From assembly GCF_006517235.1 (NCBI RefSeq), contig NZ_CP041188.1:3906001-3970000 (forward strand): a stretch of DNA of 64,000 bases. Reading direction: 5' to 3'. Below, piece after piece: positions 44,027 to 52,478 of the stretch. How positions within the stretch are numbered: the stretch's first letter is position 1; every line of letters begins with the position of its first letter. Position numbers and translations under genes: made by a program. The notes under the pieces are model-generated. The model was not told the DNA's origin, did not search any database, and saw nothing but the letters and a program-made list of their open reading frames with translations. The DNA is from Pseudarthrobacter sp. NIBRBAC000502772 (lineage in GTDB: Bacteria > Actinomycetota > Actinomycetes > Actinomycetales > Micrococcaceae).

Positions 44027-44311
44027 TTAGCGGTCCCCGGGAGCTATCCCGCCGAAGACCCAGCTGACCGCGGTTCCAAAACCGATGTCCAGCAGGCTGA
44101 CGATCACCATCATGATGGCCACGAACACCAGCACCACGAGCGTGTAGTTGATCAGTTCCTTGCGGGTTGGTGCAACAACCTTCTTCAGTTCGCCGATGAC
44201 CTGGCGAATGAAGAGTGCAATTCGAGCGAAGAAGTTTGCCTTGGCGTCCTTCTTAGCTGGGCGGCCCTTGGAGCTGCTGGCAGCTGTTTCGGTCACCTGG
44301 TCCTCGCTCAT
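44027..44311 (-). CDS. secE: preprotein translocase subunit SecE
   Basis: Clamp subunit of SecYEG, 94 residues. A polar N-terminal tail is followed by the conserved amphipathic helix FIRQVIGELKKVVAPTRKEL and one membrane span. It is followed by nusG after 116 bp and preceded by tRNA-Trp, a common order. Confidence 0.96.
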   Translation of the reverse strand: MSEDQVTETAASSSKGRPAKKDAKANFFARIALFIRQVIGELKKVVAPTRKELINYTLVVLVFVAIMMVIVSLLDIGFGTAVSWVFGGIAPGDR

Positions 44312-44392
44312 CTTTGCAATGTTGGATTACCCGGTCCTGATCAGAACCATGGTTGCTGCGCTTGCTCCGGCATTCCGCCGGAACAGCTTGCG

Positions 44393-44465
44393 CAGGGCAG
44401 ACAGGACTCGAACCTGCAACCTGCGGTTTTGGAGACCGCTGCGCTACCAATTGCGCCACTACCCT
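44393..44465 (-). tRNA. tRNA-Trp (CCA)
   Basis: 73 nt on the minus strand. The acceptor stem AGGGTAG/CTGCCCT has one G-U pair and discriminator G; the anticodon loop CTCCAAA carries CCA; the T-arm contains GGTTCGAGTCC. The 3' CCA end is not encoded. It lies upstream of secE. Confidence 0.97.
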
Positions 44466-44740
44466 ATGGATCGAAAACAGCATCATGACAAAACTTCCGC
44501 AGTTTGCACTGGGGCGCACGTCATCATCCGTGTTTTCAACACCGGAGAACCAGTCTACGCAACAACTTCGTCTACGTCGAACCAGCCTCATTCCGGACCG
44601 TCCAATCCGCCCTGGTGGGTGACTTGACCTGCAGTCATATCCACGCCGGCAGCCCGAACGATCCGCTGAACAGCATAGAGTAGATCACGTCGAATTCCAC
44701 CATTCAGCCTCCGGGCTGCAAGCGAAGAACGGACCCTGCC

Positions 44741-45958
44741 ATGTCTGCCGCCCGCGTTTCCAAGCGCATTTCCGCTATTGCCGAATCCGCAACCCTGGCC
44801 GTTGATGCCAAGGCCAAGGCGCTGAAGGCAGCTGGCCGGCCCGTTATTGGCTTCGGGGCAGGGGAACCGGACTTCCCCACCCCGGACTACATCGTCAAGG
44901 CGTCCATTGAGGCCGCCAGCCAGCCCAAGTACCACCGCTACTCCCCCGCCGCCGGCCTGCCGGAGCTCAAAAAGGCCATCGCCGAGAAGACTCTCCGCGA
45001 CTCCGGCTACGCCGTGGATCCGTCCCAGGTCCTGGTGACGAACGGCGGCAAGCAGGCCGTGTACAACACCTTCGCCACGCTGGTGGATCCGGGCGACGAA
45101 GTGATTGTCCCCACGCCGTTCTGGACCACCTACCCGGAGGCCATCAGGCTCGCCGGCGGTGTCCCCGTTGAGGTGTTCGCCGGGCCTGAGCAGGACTACC
45201 TGGTCACCGTTGAGCAGCTTGAGGCCGCAGTGACGGACAGGAGCAAGATCCTGCTGTTTGTCTCGCCGTCCAACCCCACAGGCTCCGTCTACAGCCCCGA
45301 GCAGGTCGCCGAAATCGGCAAGTGGGCCGCCGCCAAGGGGCTCTGGGTGGTCACCGACGAGATCTACGAGCACCTGACGTACGACGGCGTCCCGTTCACC
45401 TCCATCGCGACGGCGGCCCCGGAACTCGGCGACAAAGTGGTCATCCTCAACGGCGTCGCCAAGACCTATGCGATGACCGGCTGGCGGGTCGGCTGGATGA
45501 TCGGCCCGGCCGACGTCATCAAGGCTGCCACCAACCTGCAGTCACACGCCACCTCCAACGTTTCGAACATCATGCAGATTGCAGCCCTCGCCGCCGTCTC
45601 CGGACCGCTGACCGCCGTCGACGAAATGAAGGTGGCGTTTGACCGCCGCCGCAAGGCGATCGTTGCCGGCCTGAACGCGATCGACGGTGTTGAATGCCCG
45701 ACGCCGAAGGGTGCGTTCTACGTCTACGCGGACGTCCGTGCGCTGCTGGGGAAGGAATTCCCGACGGCGGCAGGCACCGCAACGCCGTCCACCTCCGCCG
45801 AACTGGCTGCTTTGATCCTGGATGAGGTTGAAGTAGCGGTGGTGCCGGGCGAGGCGTTCGGCCCCTCAGGCTACCTGCGGCTCTCGTACGCCCTGGGCGA
45901 CGAGGACCTGGCCACCGGCGTCGCCCGGCTCCAGGACTTCCTGGGCAAGGCCAAGTAG
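44741..45958 (+). CDS. aspC: pyridoxal-phosphate aspartate aminotransferase, class I
   Basis: Transfers the amino group between aspartate and 2-oxoglutarate; 405 residues, cytosolic. The PLP lysine is in [16 protein letters not shown]; other motifs are [26 protein letters not shown] and NPTGSVYS. The sequence type is the bacterial I-gamma/thermophilic group. It is divergent from tRNA-Trp-secE and convergent with the response regulator, with hairpin C between. Confidence 0.93.
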   Translation: MSAARVSKRISAIAESATLAVDAKAKALKAAGRPVIGFGAGEPDFPTPDYIVKASIEAASQPKYHRYSPAAGLPELKKAIAEKTLRDSGYAVDPSQVLVTNGGKQAVYNTFATLVDPGDEVIVPTPFWTTYPEAIRLAGGVPVEVFAGPEQDYLVTVEQLEAAVTDRSKILLFVSPSNPTGSVYSPEQVAEIGKWAAAKGLWVVTDEIYEHLTYDGVPFTSIATAAPELGDKVVILNGVAKTYAMTGWRVGWMIGPADVIKAATNLQSHATSNVSNIMQIAALAAVSGPLTAVDEMKVAFDRRRKAIVAGLNAIDGVECPTPKGAFYVYADVRALLGKEFPTAAGTATPSTSAELAALILDEVEVAVVPGEAFGPSGYLRLSYALGDEDLATGVARLQDFLGKAK

Positions 45959-45976
45959 GCACGCTCTCTCACACCC

Positions 45977-46037
45977 GATGCTCTATCACTTTTGGTCCCC
46001 ATTCGAGCCTTATGGGGACCAAAAGTGATAGAGCATC
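45977..46037. repeat. long hairpin element C between aspC and the response regulator
   Basis: Perfect 26-bp inverted repeat (45977-46002 with 46012-46037) with a 9-nt loop. The arm contains ATCACTTTTGGTCCCCAT. It starts 18 bp after the aspC stop and ends 6 bp from the regulator stop. Likely two-way terminator; same core as A, B and D. Confidence 0.92.
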
Positions 46038-46043
46038 TTTGGG

Positions 46044-46742
46044 TTAGAGGAGGCGGCGTTCGGCGGCCCACTTGGTCAGCTCGTGCCGGCTGGAGAGCTG
46101 GAGCTTGCGCAGCACAGCCGACACGTGGGTTTCCACGGTTTTGATGCTGATGAACAGCTCCTTGGCCACCTCCTTGTAGCTGTAGCCCCGGGCGATCAGC
46201 CGCATCACTTCAAGCTCGCGCGCGGACAGCCTGTCCAGCTCGTCGTCGGCAATATCGGCCGGAGCGGTGCCGAAGGCGTCCAGCACGAAGCCGGCCAGCC
46301 GGGGGGAGAACACAGCGTCGCCGCCGGCGACTCGGAACACGGCGTCGGTGATCTCGGCCCCGGAAATCGTCTTGGTGACATACCCCCGGGCACCGGCTCG
46401 GATGACCGACACCACGTCCTCGGCGGCGTCGGAGACGCTCAGGGCCAGGAACTTGGTGGTGGCCAGGAGCGACGCGGAACCCGCGATGACTTCCCGGCCG
46501 CCGCCACCCAGACCACCGGGCAGGTGCACGTCCAGGAGCACCACTTCCGGACGCTCCTGCGCGATCACTGCGATGGCCTGCTCAACCGTTGCCGCTTCCC
46601 CCACTACCTGGATGCTCTCAGAGAGGTCGGCCTTGAGTCCCGAGCGGAAGATGGCGTGATCGTCCACGATGACCACCCTGACCGGCGTTGCGGGGCGGAT
46701 GGGCCCGGTCCCCTGGATGCCGGTCCCCTGTACGTTGTTCAT
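46044..46742 (-). CDS. NarL/LuxR-type response regulator
   Basis: 232 residues. The receiver domain starts RVVIVDDHAIFRSGLKADL, with phospho-acceptor Asp in VVLLDVHLPGG. The C-terminal helix-turn-helix reads LSARELEVMRLIARGYSYKEVAKELFISIKTVETHVS (in two parts of the recognition domain). ATG 46742 overlaps the stop of the PspC-kinase as ATGA, so the two form a pair. By context it may control the divergent PspC/LiaF-like genes. Confidence 0.92.
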   Translation of the reverse strand: MNNVQGTGIQGTGPIRPATPVRVVIVDDHAIFRSGLKADLSESIQVVGEAATVEQAIAVIAQERPEVVLLDVHLPGGLGGGGREVIAGSASLLATTKFLALSVSDAAEDVVSVIRAGARGYVTKTISGAEITDAVFRVAGGDAVFSPRLAGFVLDAFGTAPADIADDELDRLSARELEVMRLIARGYSYKEVAKELFISIKTVETHVSAVLRKLQLSSRHELTKWAAERRLL

Positions 46743-48157
46743 GATTTCCCTTCCGCGTTTTCCGGTTGGAGCGCCGGCATTCCCAGCCGCACCTCAGTGC
46801 CGTTGGGCGTGCTGGTGATGGAGGCGGACCCGCCGTGGCGTTTCATGCGTCCGATGATCGATTCGCGGACACCGAGACGGTCTTCGGGCACATCCTGCAG
46901 GTCAAAGCCCGGCCCCCTGTCCTTGATGAAGATTTCCGTCCGACCATCGGAAACTTCGAGGTAGACAGAGACGGTCCCGCCGCCGTGCCGGGAGGCATTG
47001 AGCATCGCCTCACGGCTGGCCTGGACCAGGGCTTCGTGGGATTCGGTCATGGCTGTGTCCCCGACGCTCACCACTTCCACGGCGTTGCCGAGCGAGTCTT
47101 CCACTTCGGCACCCACGGCCTTGATGCGGTCCGAAAGCTGGCCCGCCTCCTTACCCGGGTCCTGGAACAGCCAGCTCCTGAGCTCACGTTCCTGCGCCCG
47201 GGCGAGCCGGACAACGTCGTGCTCGTTTCCCGCCCGCCGCTGGATCAGGGCGAGGGTCTGGAGGACGGAATCGTGCAGGTGGGCAGCGATCTCGGCCCGC
47301 TCCGTTTCACGGATACGGCCCGCCCGCTCAGTTTCCAGGTCCCGCCAGAATTTGAGGGCCCACGGAAGAAGTACCAGCACTACGCCGCCCAGCACCGCCA
47401 CCGATGCCAGCAGCGCCAGCCAGGTCTGTTCCCAGGATCCGGAACCGGACACCATCACCAGCACGCCGGCAACCACCAGCGCCAGACCGGCGGCCAGGCG
47501 CGCCCAGCCGCCTGCCTGATCGGCCTTGGTTTTGTCCACGAGCCCCGCGCGGCGGGTTTCGTCGAGCTGCATCCAGGCGATGGCGGCACCGCCCAGCACG
47601 GCAGCCGCGGGGATAAGGGTTTCCAGGGGTACGTCCACGCCCAGGAGCCGGGCAATCATGATCCCCGCCACGAGGAGGAGGCCGGCGCCCAGCAGAATCT
47701 CCTTGCCATAGCGCATGCTGCGGACCCGGAACCATGGCGGCCGCACGGCGGCCCCGTAGCTCGACCCGTAGCCGGCGGCGGGCCCGCCGGGGGAAACCCC
47801 CGGGGCGTCAGCACCGGCGTCGGGATTTCCCCACCAGGGAGCGGCCGCGGGCGAGCCCTGCGACGGCGCCGCCGAGGGCGGCCCGGCGCGGAATGCCGGG
47901 TCAAGGCTGACGGCCGGCGCAATGGGCGACGCCGGACGCCTGGCGTTGCGGCGGGCGCTTTCGTCTGCGGTGGGGACCATGATCCACAGCCACGCGTAGA
48001 AGGCCAACCCGGCGCCGCCGGCGAGGGTCGCGAGCGCCATGCCGATCCGCACGCTTTTCACCGGCCAGCCCAGATGCGCCGCGAGGCCGGCACAGACGCC
48101 CGCGATGACGCGGTCGCTGCTGCGGACAAGCGGTGGTCGAGTGAGGGCGGTGGTCAT
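46739..48157 (-). CDS. PspC-domain sensor histidine kinase
   Basis: 472 residues. Residues ~10-65 form a PspC domain (RVIAGVCAGLAAHLGWPVKS plus a membrane span). A Pro/Ala-rich linker follows, then about four more spans. The HisKA_3 box is EIAAHLHDSVLQTLALIQRR with the phospho-His, and the ATPase domain has NASRHGG and DRGPGFDL. The combination of PspC with a kinase suggests sensing of membrane damage. It is translationally coupled to its regulator. Confidence 0.9.
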   Translation of the reverse strand: MTTALTRPPLVRSSDRVIAGVCAGLAAHLGWPVKSVRIGMALATLAGGAGLAFYAWLWIMVPTADESARRNARRPASPIAPAVSLDPAFRAGPPSAAPSQGSPAAAPWWGNPDAGADAPGVSPGGPAAGYGSSYGAAVRPPWFRVRSMRYGKEILLGAGLLLVAGIMIARLLGVDVPLETLIPAAAVLGGAAIAWMQLDETRRAGLVDKTKADQAGGWARLAAGLALVVAGVLVMVSGSGSWEQTWLALLASVAVLGGVVLVLLPWALKFWRDLETERAGRIRETERAEIAAHLHDSVLQTLALIQRRAGNEHDVVRLARAQERELRSWLFQDPGKEAGQLSDRIKAVGAEVEDSLGNAVEVVSVGDTAMTESHEALVQASREAMLNASRHGGGTVSVYLEVSDGRTEIFIKDRGPGFDLQDVPEDRLGVRESIIGRMKRHGGSASITSTPNGTEVRLGMPALQPENAEGKS

Positions 48158-48217
48158 GTGTCAATCCAAGCACGGATCAGGGTTCCCCGGACCAGATTCC
48201 GGCCTGAACCGGGGGTA

Positions 48218-48236
48218 ACTCAGGGGCGAGTCAGGG
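48218..48236. promoter_or_regulatory. candidate operator in the divergent PspC promoter region
   Basis: ACTCAGGG (48218-48225) and AGTCAGGG (48229-48236) are direct repeats one helical turn apart in the 124-bp divergent gap, a plausible site for the NarL-type regulator. Confidence 0.35.
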
Positions 48237-48281
48237 TGTTCCCCAGTAGAGCTGCGCCGCCCCGGACGGCAGGATCGAAGT

Positions 48282-49898
48282 ATGAACTCCCAGACCCCCA
48301 CCCCCGATGACGGCCAGCCCACGGAACCGCTCCCCCCAAGCGACCCGGACCAGCCAACCGCACCCCTGCTGCCACCCCCGGCTGCTTCGCAGGACACACC
48401 CCCGACCGCCGGTCCCAATCCCGGCCCCAATGCCGGCCCCAATGCCGGCCCGTATGCCGGACCTTACTCAGGCCCGTATTCCGGCCCGTCCGCAGGCCCG
48501 TACTCCGGCCAGTATGCCAGCGCCAAAGCACCAGGCCAGTCCGGTGACTTCTTCACCTGGGTCCGGAGCCACGGTATACAGCGCGGACGCGACCGGTGGA
48601 TCGGCGGTGTCTCCAGCGGCATCGCGCACCGGATGGGCATCGATCCGCTGATTGTCCGCGGCATCTTCATTGTCCTCACCCTCTTCGCCGGAATCGGCGT
48701 CCTGCTCTACGGCCTGGCCTGGGCATTCCTTCCCGAACCCGACGGGCGCATCCACGTCCAGGAAGCCGGCGCCGGCCGCTGGTCCAGCGGCATGACAGGC
48801 GCCCTGATCACCACCGTGGTGGGGCTCACCGGGCTGGGCGGCGGGTTCTGGGGCTGGAGCCGCAACGGCTTCGGCGGATTCCTCTGGACCGTCTTCTGGG
48901 TGGGCGGCGCCATCTACTTCATCTACTACCTGGCCCAACGCAACAAGGCCCGGAATGGAGCTCCCATGAACGCCGCACCGCAGCCGGCCGGCGCAAACTC
49001 CGGTTACCCGGCCGACCCCACCGCCCCCTATGCCGCGCCGTTTGCGGCCACGGATTCGGCCTCTACCCGCACGTCGAGCACGTCCGGCGCGTCCGGCGCG
49101 TCCGGCGCGTCCGGCAGCGCACCTTACCTTCCGGTCCCGCCGTCGAGCGTCAACCCGCCCTATGGCGGCGACACTTACGGCGGCGGCAGCTACGGTGGGG
49201 GCGGCAGCGACGGCGGTGCCTACGGCGGCTACCAGCCTCCACAGGGCCCGGCACGCGTACCCAAGGTCCGCCCCTCCGGCCCCGGCGCCCCGGCAGTAGC
49301 CATAACCGCCGGAACAGCGCTCCTGGTCGGTGGCGGGCTCAAAGCCCTGGACGCCGGCAACGTGATCAACCTCGGCGACGCCGCCAACGCGATCGTCTGG
49401 GCCAGCGGTGCAGCCGTCCTGGGCCTGGGCATCCTGATCGCTGGCCTGCGCGGCAGGACGTCCGGAATCCTCGGTTTCTTCGCCGTTGTTGCTCTGGTGA
49501 TTGGCGGCATCTTCAACGTTGTGGGCAACGGCGACAGGGTCCGCTTCACCCAGGTCGACTGGGCGCCGGCGAGCCAGCAGCAGGCGGCCGATGGCTTCAG
49601 CGTCACCGGCGGCCGGGGAACCGTTGACCTCACACAATTGGCCGCGCAAGCCCCGCTGGACTCAGAAGTCGTGGTTCCACTGGACATCACGGCAAGCAAC
49701 GTCACTGTGATCCTCCCCAACAACATTCCCGTGGACGTGAGGGCAGACATGACGCTGGGGAACCTCAACCAAGGCACCAACCACAGGGGCGGCATTACCT
49801 CCCAGGAAACCAGCTACAACACCGACAAGCCAGGTGGCCACCTGATCATCCGGATCGACGGCACCCTCAGCAACGTCACCATCAGGGAAGGAAACTGA
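48282..49898 (+). CDS. PspC and LiaF-like membrane protein
   Basis: 538 residues. A Pro/Gly/Ala/Tyr-rich N-terminal repeat region (GPNAGPNAGPYAGPYSGP) is followed by a PspC domain (GRDRWIGGVSSGIAHRMGID), a span pair, a second low-complexity stretch (SGASGASGASGS, then GGGSYGGGGSDGG), more spans, and a C-terminal beta-rich domain (VVVPLDITASNVTVILPNNI) like LiaF/toast-rack domains. In Lia systems such proteins restrain the kinase; this role is inferred. It is divergent from the PspC-kinase. Confidence 0.85.
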   Translation: MNSQTPTPDDGQPTEPLPPSDPDQPTAPLLPPPAASQDTPPTAGPNPGPNAGPNAGPYAGPYSGPYSGPSAGPYSGQYASAKAPGQSGDFFTWVRSHGIQRGRDRWIGGVSSGIAHRMGIDPLIVRGIFIVLTLFAGIGVLLYGLAWAFLPEPDGRIHVQEAGAGRWSSGMTGALITTVVGLTGLGGGFWGWSRNGFGGFLWTVFWVGGAIYFIYYLAQRNKARNGAPMNAAPQPAGANSGYPADPTAPYAAPFAATDSASTRTSSTSGASGASGASGSAPYLPVPPSSVNPPYGGDTYGGGSYGGGGSDGGAYGGYQPPQGPARVPKVRPSGPGAPAVAITAGTALLVGGGLKALDAGNVINLGDAANAIVWASGAAVLGLGILIAGLRGRTSGILGFFAVVALVIGGIFNVVGNGDRVRFTQVDWAPASQQQAADGFSVTGGRGTVDLTQLAAQAPLDSEVVVPLDITASNVTVILPNNIPVDVRADMTLGNLNQGTNHRGGITSQETSYNTDKPGGHLIIRIDGTLSNVTIREGN

Positions 49899-49899
49899 C

Positions 49900-50184
49900 A
49901 TGAGCAGCTTTGATCCGGCACCGGATTCGTCTACCCCGCAAACCCCGACGACGGTGCACACCGACGCGGCCGGACCCACACGCACACGGGTGGGAACGGT
50001 AGTCTGGGGCCTCATCGTGATGGCGCTGGCCGCCCTGATCATCATCGCCCAGCTGGGCATCGTAACCCTGAACGGCACCTACGTACTGATCGGCCTGATG
50101 ATAGGCGCCGGCGCCGCGCTGGTGATCGGCGGGCTGCTTTCGGCCCGAAAGCGTGACAATGAACCCACAACAGGGAAGTCTTGA
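49900..50184 (+). CDS. small two-span membrane protein
   Basis: 94 residues. A ~30-residue polar N-terminus is followed by two membrane spans (VVWGLIVMALAALIIIAQL and YVLIGLMIGAGAALVIGGLL) and a basic tail. It starts 1 bp after the PspC/LiaF-like gene and ends 3 bp before the next PspC gene. Family not recognised; likely part of the same envelope module. Confidence 0.8.
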   Translation: MSSFDPAPDSSTPQTPTTVHTDAAGPTRTRVGTVVWGLIVMALAALIIIAQLGIVTLNGTYVLIGLMIGAGAALVIGGLLSARKRDNEPTTGKS

Positions 50185-50187
50185 ACC

Positions 50188-50439
50188 ATGGACAAGTTCT
50201 TCAGCATCGTCAGGGGCTTCGGCCTGAAACGTGGACCCCAACGCTGGCTGGGAGGTGTGTGCGGCGGCATTGCAGCAAAGCTCAACGTGGATGTGGCATT
50301 CGTCCGGATCGCTTTCCTGGTCTTCTGCCTCCTCCCCGGTCCCGCCGTCGTCCTCTACATTGCAGCGTGGCTGGTCCTTCCTGACCAGCAGGACTCCATC
50401 CCGCTGCAGAACTTCCTGGACCGCCGCTCCATCAGCTGA
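50188..50439 (+). CDS. small PspC-domain membrane protein
   Basis: 83 residues, essentially a bare PspC domain: RGPQRWLGGVCGGIAAKLNV followed by a span (AFLVFCLLPGPAVVLYIAAWLVLP). Related proteins signal or buffer envelope stress. It is the last gene of the three-gene plus-strand operon and ends at a terminator. Confidence 0.88.
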   Translation: MDKFFSIVRGFGLKRGPQRWLGGVCGGIAAKLNVDVAFVRIAFLVFCLLPGPAVVLYIAAWLVLPDQQDSIPLQNFLDRRSIS

Positions 50440-50456
50440 CCTCAGGCAGGAACCGC

Positions 50457-50500
50457 AAGGCCCCCGCTCCCCGGACAACCCTTCCCGGAGCGGGGGCCTT
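50457..50500 (+). terminator. terminator after the PspC operon
   Basis: AAGGCCCCCGCTCC (50457-50470) pairs with GGAGCGGGGGCCTT (50487-50500), followed by TTTCTG, 17 bp after the last PspC stop. Confidence 0.88.
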
Positions 50501-50588
50501 TCTGCTGTCCTTGTCCACCGGCCGGTGGACAACGGATTCAACCGGCCGGGCCTGTTGACCGGCACCCCGGGACTGCAACGCTGGAAGC

Positions 50589-51551
50589 ATGAACACTTCC
50601 CTCATCCCCGGGCAGCGGCAATCCCCTGATGCCATCACCGTGCGCGGCCTCAACAAAACGTACGGCCTGCCCAAAGGCGGGACCCTCACGGCCGTGGACC
50701 AGCTGGACCTCACCATCCATGCCGGAGAGACCTATGCCCTGCTGGGCCCCAACGGCGCCGGCAAATCCACCACCATCGAGATACTGGAAGGCCACCGGAA
50801 ACCTGACAGCGGCGAAGTCATGGTTTTGGGAACGCGCCCCTGGAAGGCGGCCCCGTCCTTCCGCGCCCGGATCGGCATTGTGCTCCAGGAGGCCACAGAC
50901 TCCGGGGAACTCAGGGTTTCCGAGGCCCTGCGGTCACTGGCTTCCTGTTTCCCAACGCCCCGGCCGGTGGACGAGGTCATTGAGGCCGTGGGACTCGGCG
51001 GCAAGGGCGGCGTCCGGATCTCAACCCTTTCGGGCGGCCAGCGGCGAAGGCTGGACGTGGCGCTGGGCGTCATCGGCAACCCGGAAGTCCTGTTCCTGGA
51101 CGAACCCACCACAGGATTCGATCCGGAAGCCCGTCGGCAATTCTGGGACCTCATCCGCCATCTGAGCAGCGGCGGCACCACCATTGTCCTCACCACGCAT
51201 TACCTGGACGAGGCCGAGCAGCTGGCGGACCGGATCGGCGTCATCAACCACGGGCGTCTGATCGCCGAAGGCAGCCCGCAGGAGATCGGAGGCCCGGGCC
51301 TCCGGGTTCCCCGAGTCCGGTGGCGGGATGCTTCCGGCCTTCGCGAAGTGGTGACCGAGCAGCCGGCTTCCCTGGTCGCGTCGCTGTCCGACGGCGGCGC
51401 GTTAGAGCCGGCGGAGCTCGCCGTCGTCCGTCCCAGCCTTGAGGACATTTACCTCCAGCTGATCGGTGCCGCCGACGGCGCCCAGCCCTCTGCCGAACCA
51501 TCCGCCGCACGATCTACGGAAGCATCGTCCGTTTCAGGAGCCCTCCGATGA
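50589..51551 (+). CDS. ABC transporter ATP-binding subunit (ABC-2 export type)
   Basis: 320 residues. Walker A GPNGAGKSTT, signature LSGGQRRRLDVAL, Walker B VLFLDEPTTGFDPEAR, then an H-loop His in TTHYLDEAEQ. It has the DrrA/CcmA-type C-terminal extension. It overlaps the permease start by 4 bp. The following kinase and regulator probably control the pair, as in linearmycin- or bacitracin-type detoxification modules. The exported compound is unknown. Confidence 0.93.
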   Translation: MNTSLIPGQRQSPDAITVRGLNKTYGLPKGGTLTAVDQLDLTIHAGETYALLGPNGAGKSTTIEILEGHRKPDSGEVMVLGTRPWKAAPSFRARIGIVLQEATDSGELRVSEALRSLASCFPTPRPVDEVIEAVGLGGKGGVRISTLSGGQRRRLDVALGVIGNPEVLFLDEPTTGFDPEARRQFWDLIRHLSSGGTTIVLTTHYLDEAEQLADRIGVINHGRLIAEGSPQEIGGPGLRVPRVRWRDASGLREVVTEQPASLVASLSDGGALEPAELAVVRPSLEDIYLQLIGAADGAQPSAEPSAARSTEASSVSGALR

Positions 51552-52414
51552 ACACAGCAGTCCCCGCATCCGTCTCCCCCACCATCGGCCGGCCGGCCTG
51601 GCGCCCATCAGTCCTGCGCCTGGGACTTGGCCGGGTCCTGCTGGAGATCAAACTATTTAACCGTGACGTGCTATCTCTGGTCCTGGTTCTCTTCTTCCCG
51701 ATCCTCATGATGTCCCTGTTTGGAACAGTTTTCGGTGATGAGCCGGTCTTCGGGGCCGGCCCGGACGGGCAGGGCGGCATCACCCCGGCGCACTACTATC
51801 TGCCCGGAATGCTTGCGCTGAGCACCATCCTGAGCGGGTTCCAGAACCTCAGCAGCTACGTGGCCACCGAGCGTTTCAACGGCACGGTGAAGCGGCTGGC
51901 CGGTACGCCATTGCCCGCAGCGTCGTACTTCATCGGGAAAACAGGCCAGACGCTCTACTTGATCGTGGCCCAGACTGTTCTCCTGCTGTTCGCGGCGGCC
52001 GTCCTGTTCGACGTCCCGCTGCCCCGGGACGCCGCGCAGTGGGGCCTGGCGGCGCTGCTGATGATCCTGGCCACGGCAGCCTGGGCCACCGTGGCCATCG
52101 CGTTCACGGCCTTGCCCAAGTCGGCACAAAGCGCGTCCACCCTGGCCGTCCTGCCCGTACTGCTCCTGTCCTTCACGTCGGGCGTGTACTTCCCGTTCTC
52201 CCAGCTTCCGGACTGGCTGCAGTCCGTGACCAATTTCTTCCCGCTGCGCTGGACGGCGAGCGCCTTCAGGTCTGTTTTCCTTCCTGCCGGCTTTGAAGCC
52301 GTGGAGCCCGGCGGCACGTACAACCTGCCGCTGACGTTTCTGGTCCTGGGCATCTGGGTGGCCGCGGGTGCCGTGCTTGCCCGGTTGGCGTTCAAGTGGC
52401 CGCCGCAGAAGTAG
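51548..52414 (+). CDS. ABC-2 type permease
   Basis: 288 residues with six predicted spans, paired with the upstream ATPase by ATGA overlap. The extracellular loop after span 1 contains GPDGQGGITPAHYYLPGMLA, and the conserved turn TERFNGTVKRLAGTPLP is typical of DrrB/YadH-type exporters. Likely substrate: a hydrophobic antibiotic or lipid (inference). Confidence 0.9.
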   Translation: MNTAVPASVSPTIGRPAWRPSVLRLGLGRVLLEIKLFNRDVLSLVLVLFFPILMMSLFGTVFGDEPVFGAGPDGQGGITPAHYYLPGMLALSTILSGFQNLSSYVATERFNGTVKRLAGTPLPAASYFIGKTGQTLYLIVAQTVLLLFAAAVLFDVPLPRDAAQWGLAALLMILATAAWATVAIAFTALPKSAQSASTLAVLPVLLLSFTSGVYFPFSQLPDWLQSVTNFFPLRWTASAFRSVFLPAGFEAVEPGGTYNLPLTFLVLGIWVAAGAVLARLAFKWPPQK

Positions 52415-52478
52415 CCGGTGCCGGGCCTCACCAATCGTTGATCTTGGTGGCTCGGCGGCGCGCGGATAGGGTGCAGCC

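Noticed and set aside
48415..48520. Tandem repeats that could be read as a minisatellite or CRISPR-like array
   Set aside because: They are in frame inside the PspC/LiaF-like gene and encode a Pro/Gly/Ala linker; no spacer pattern.
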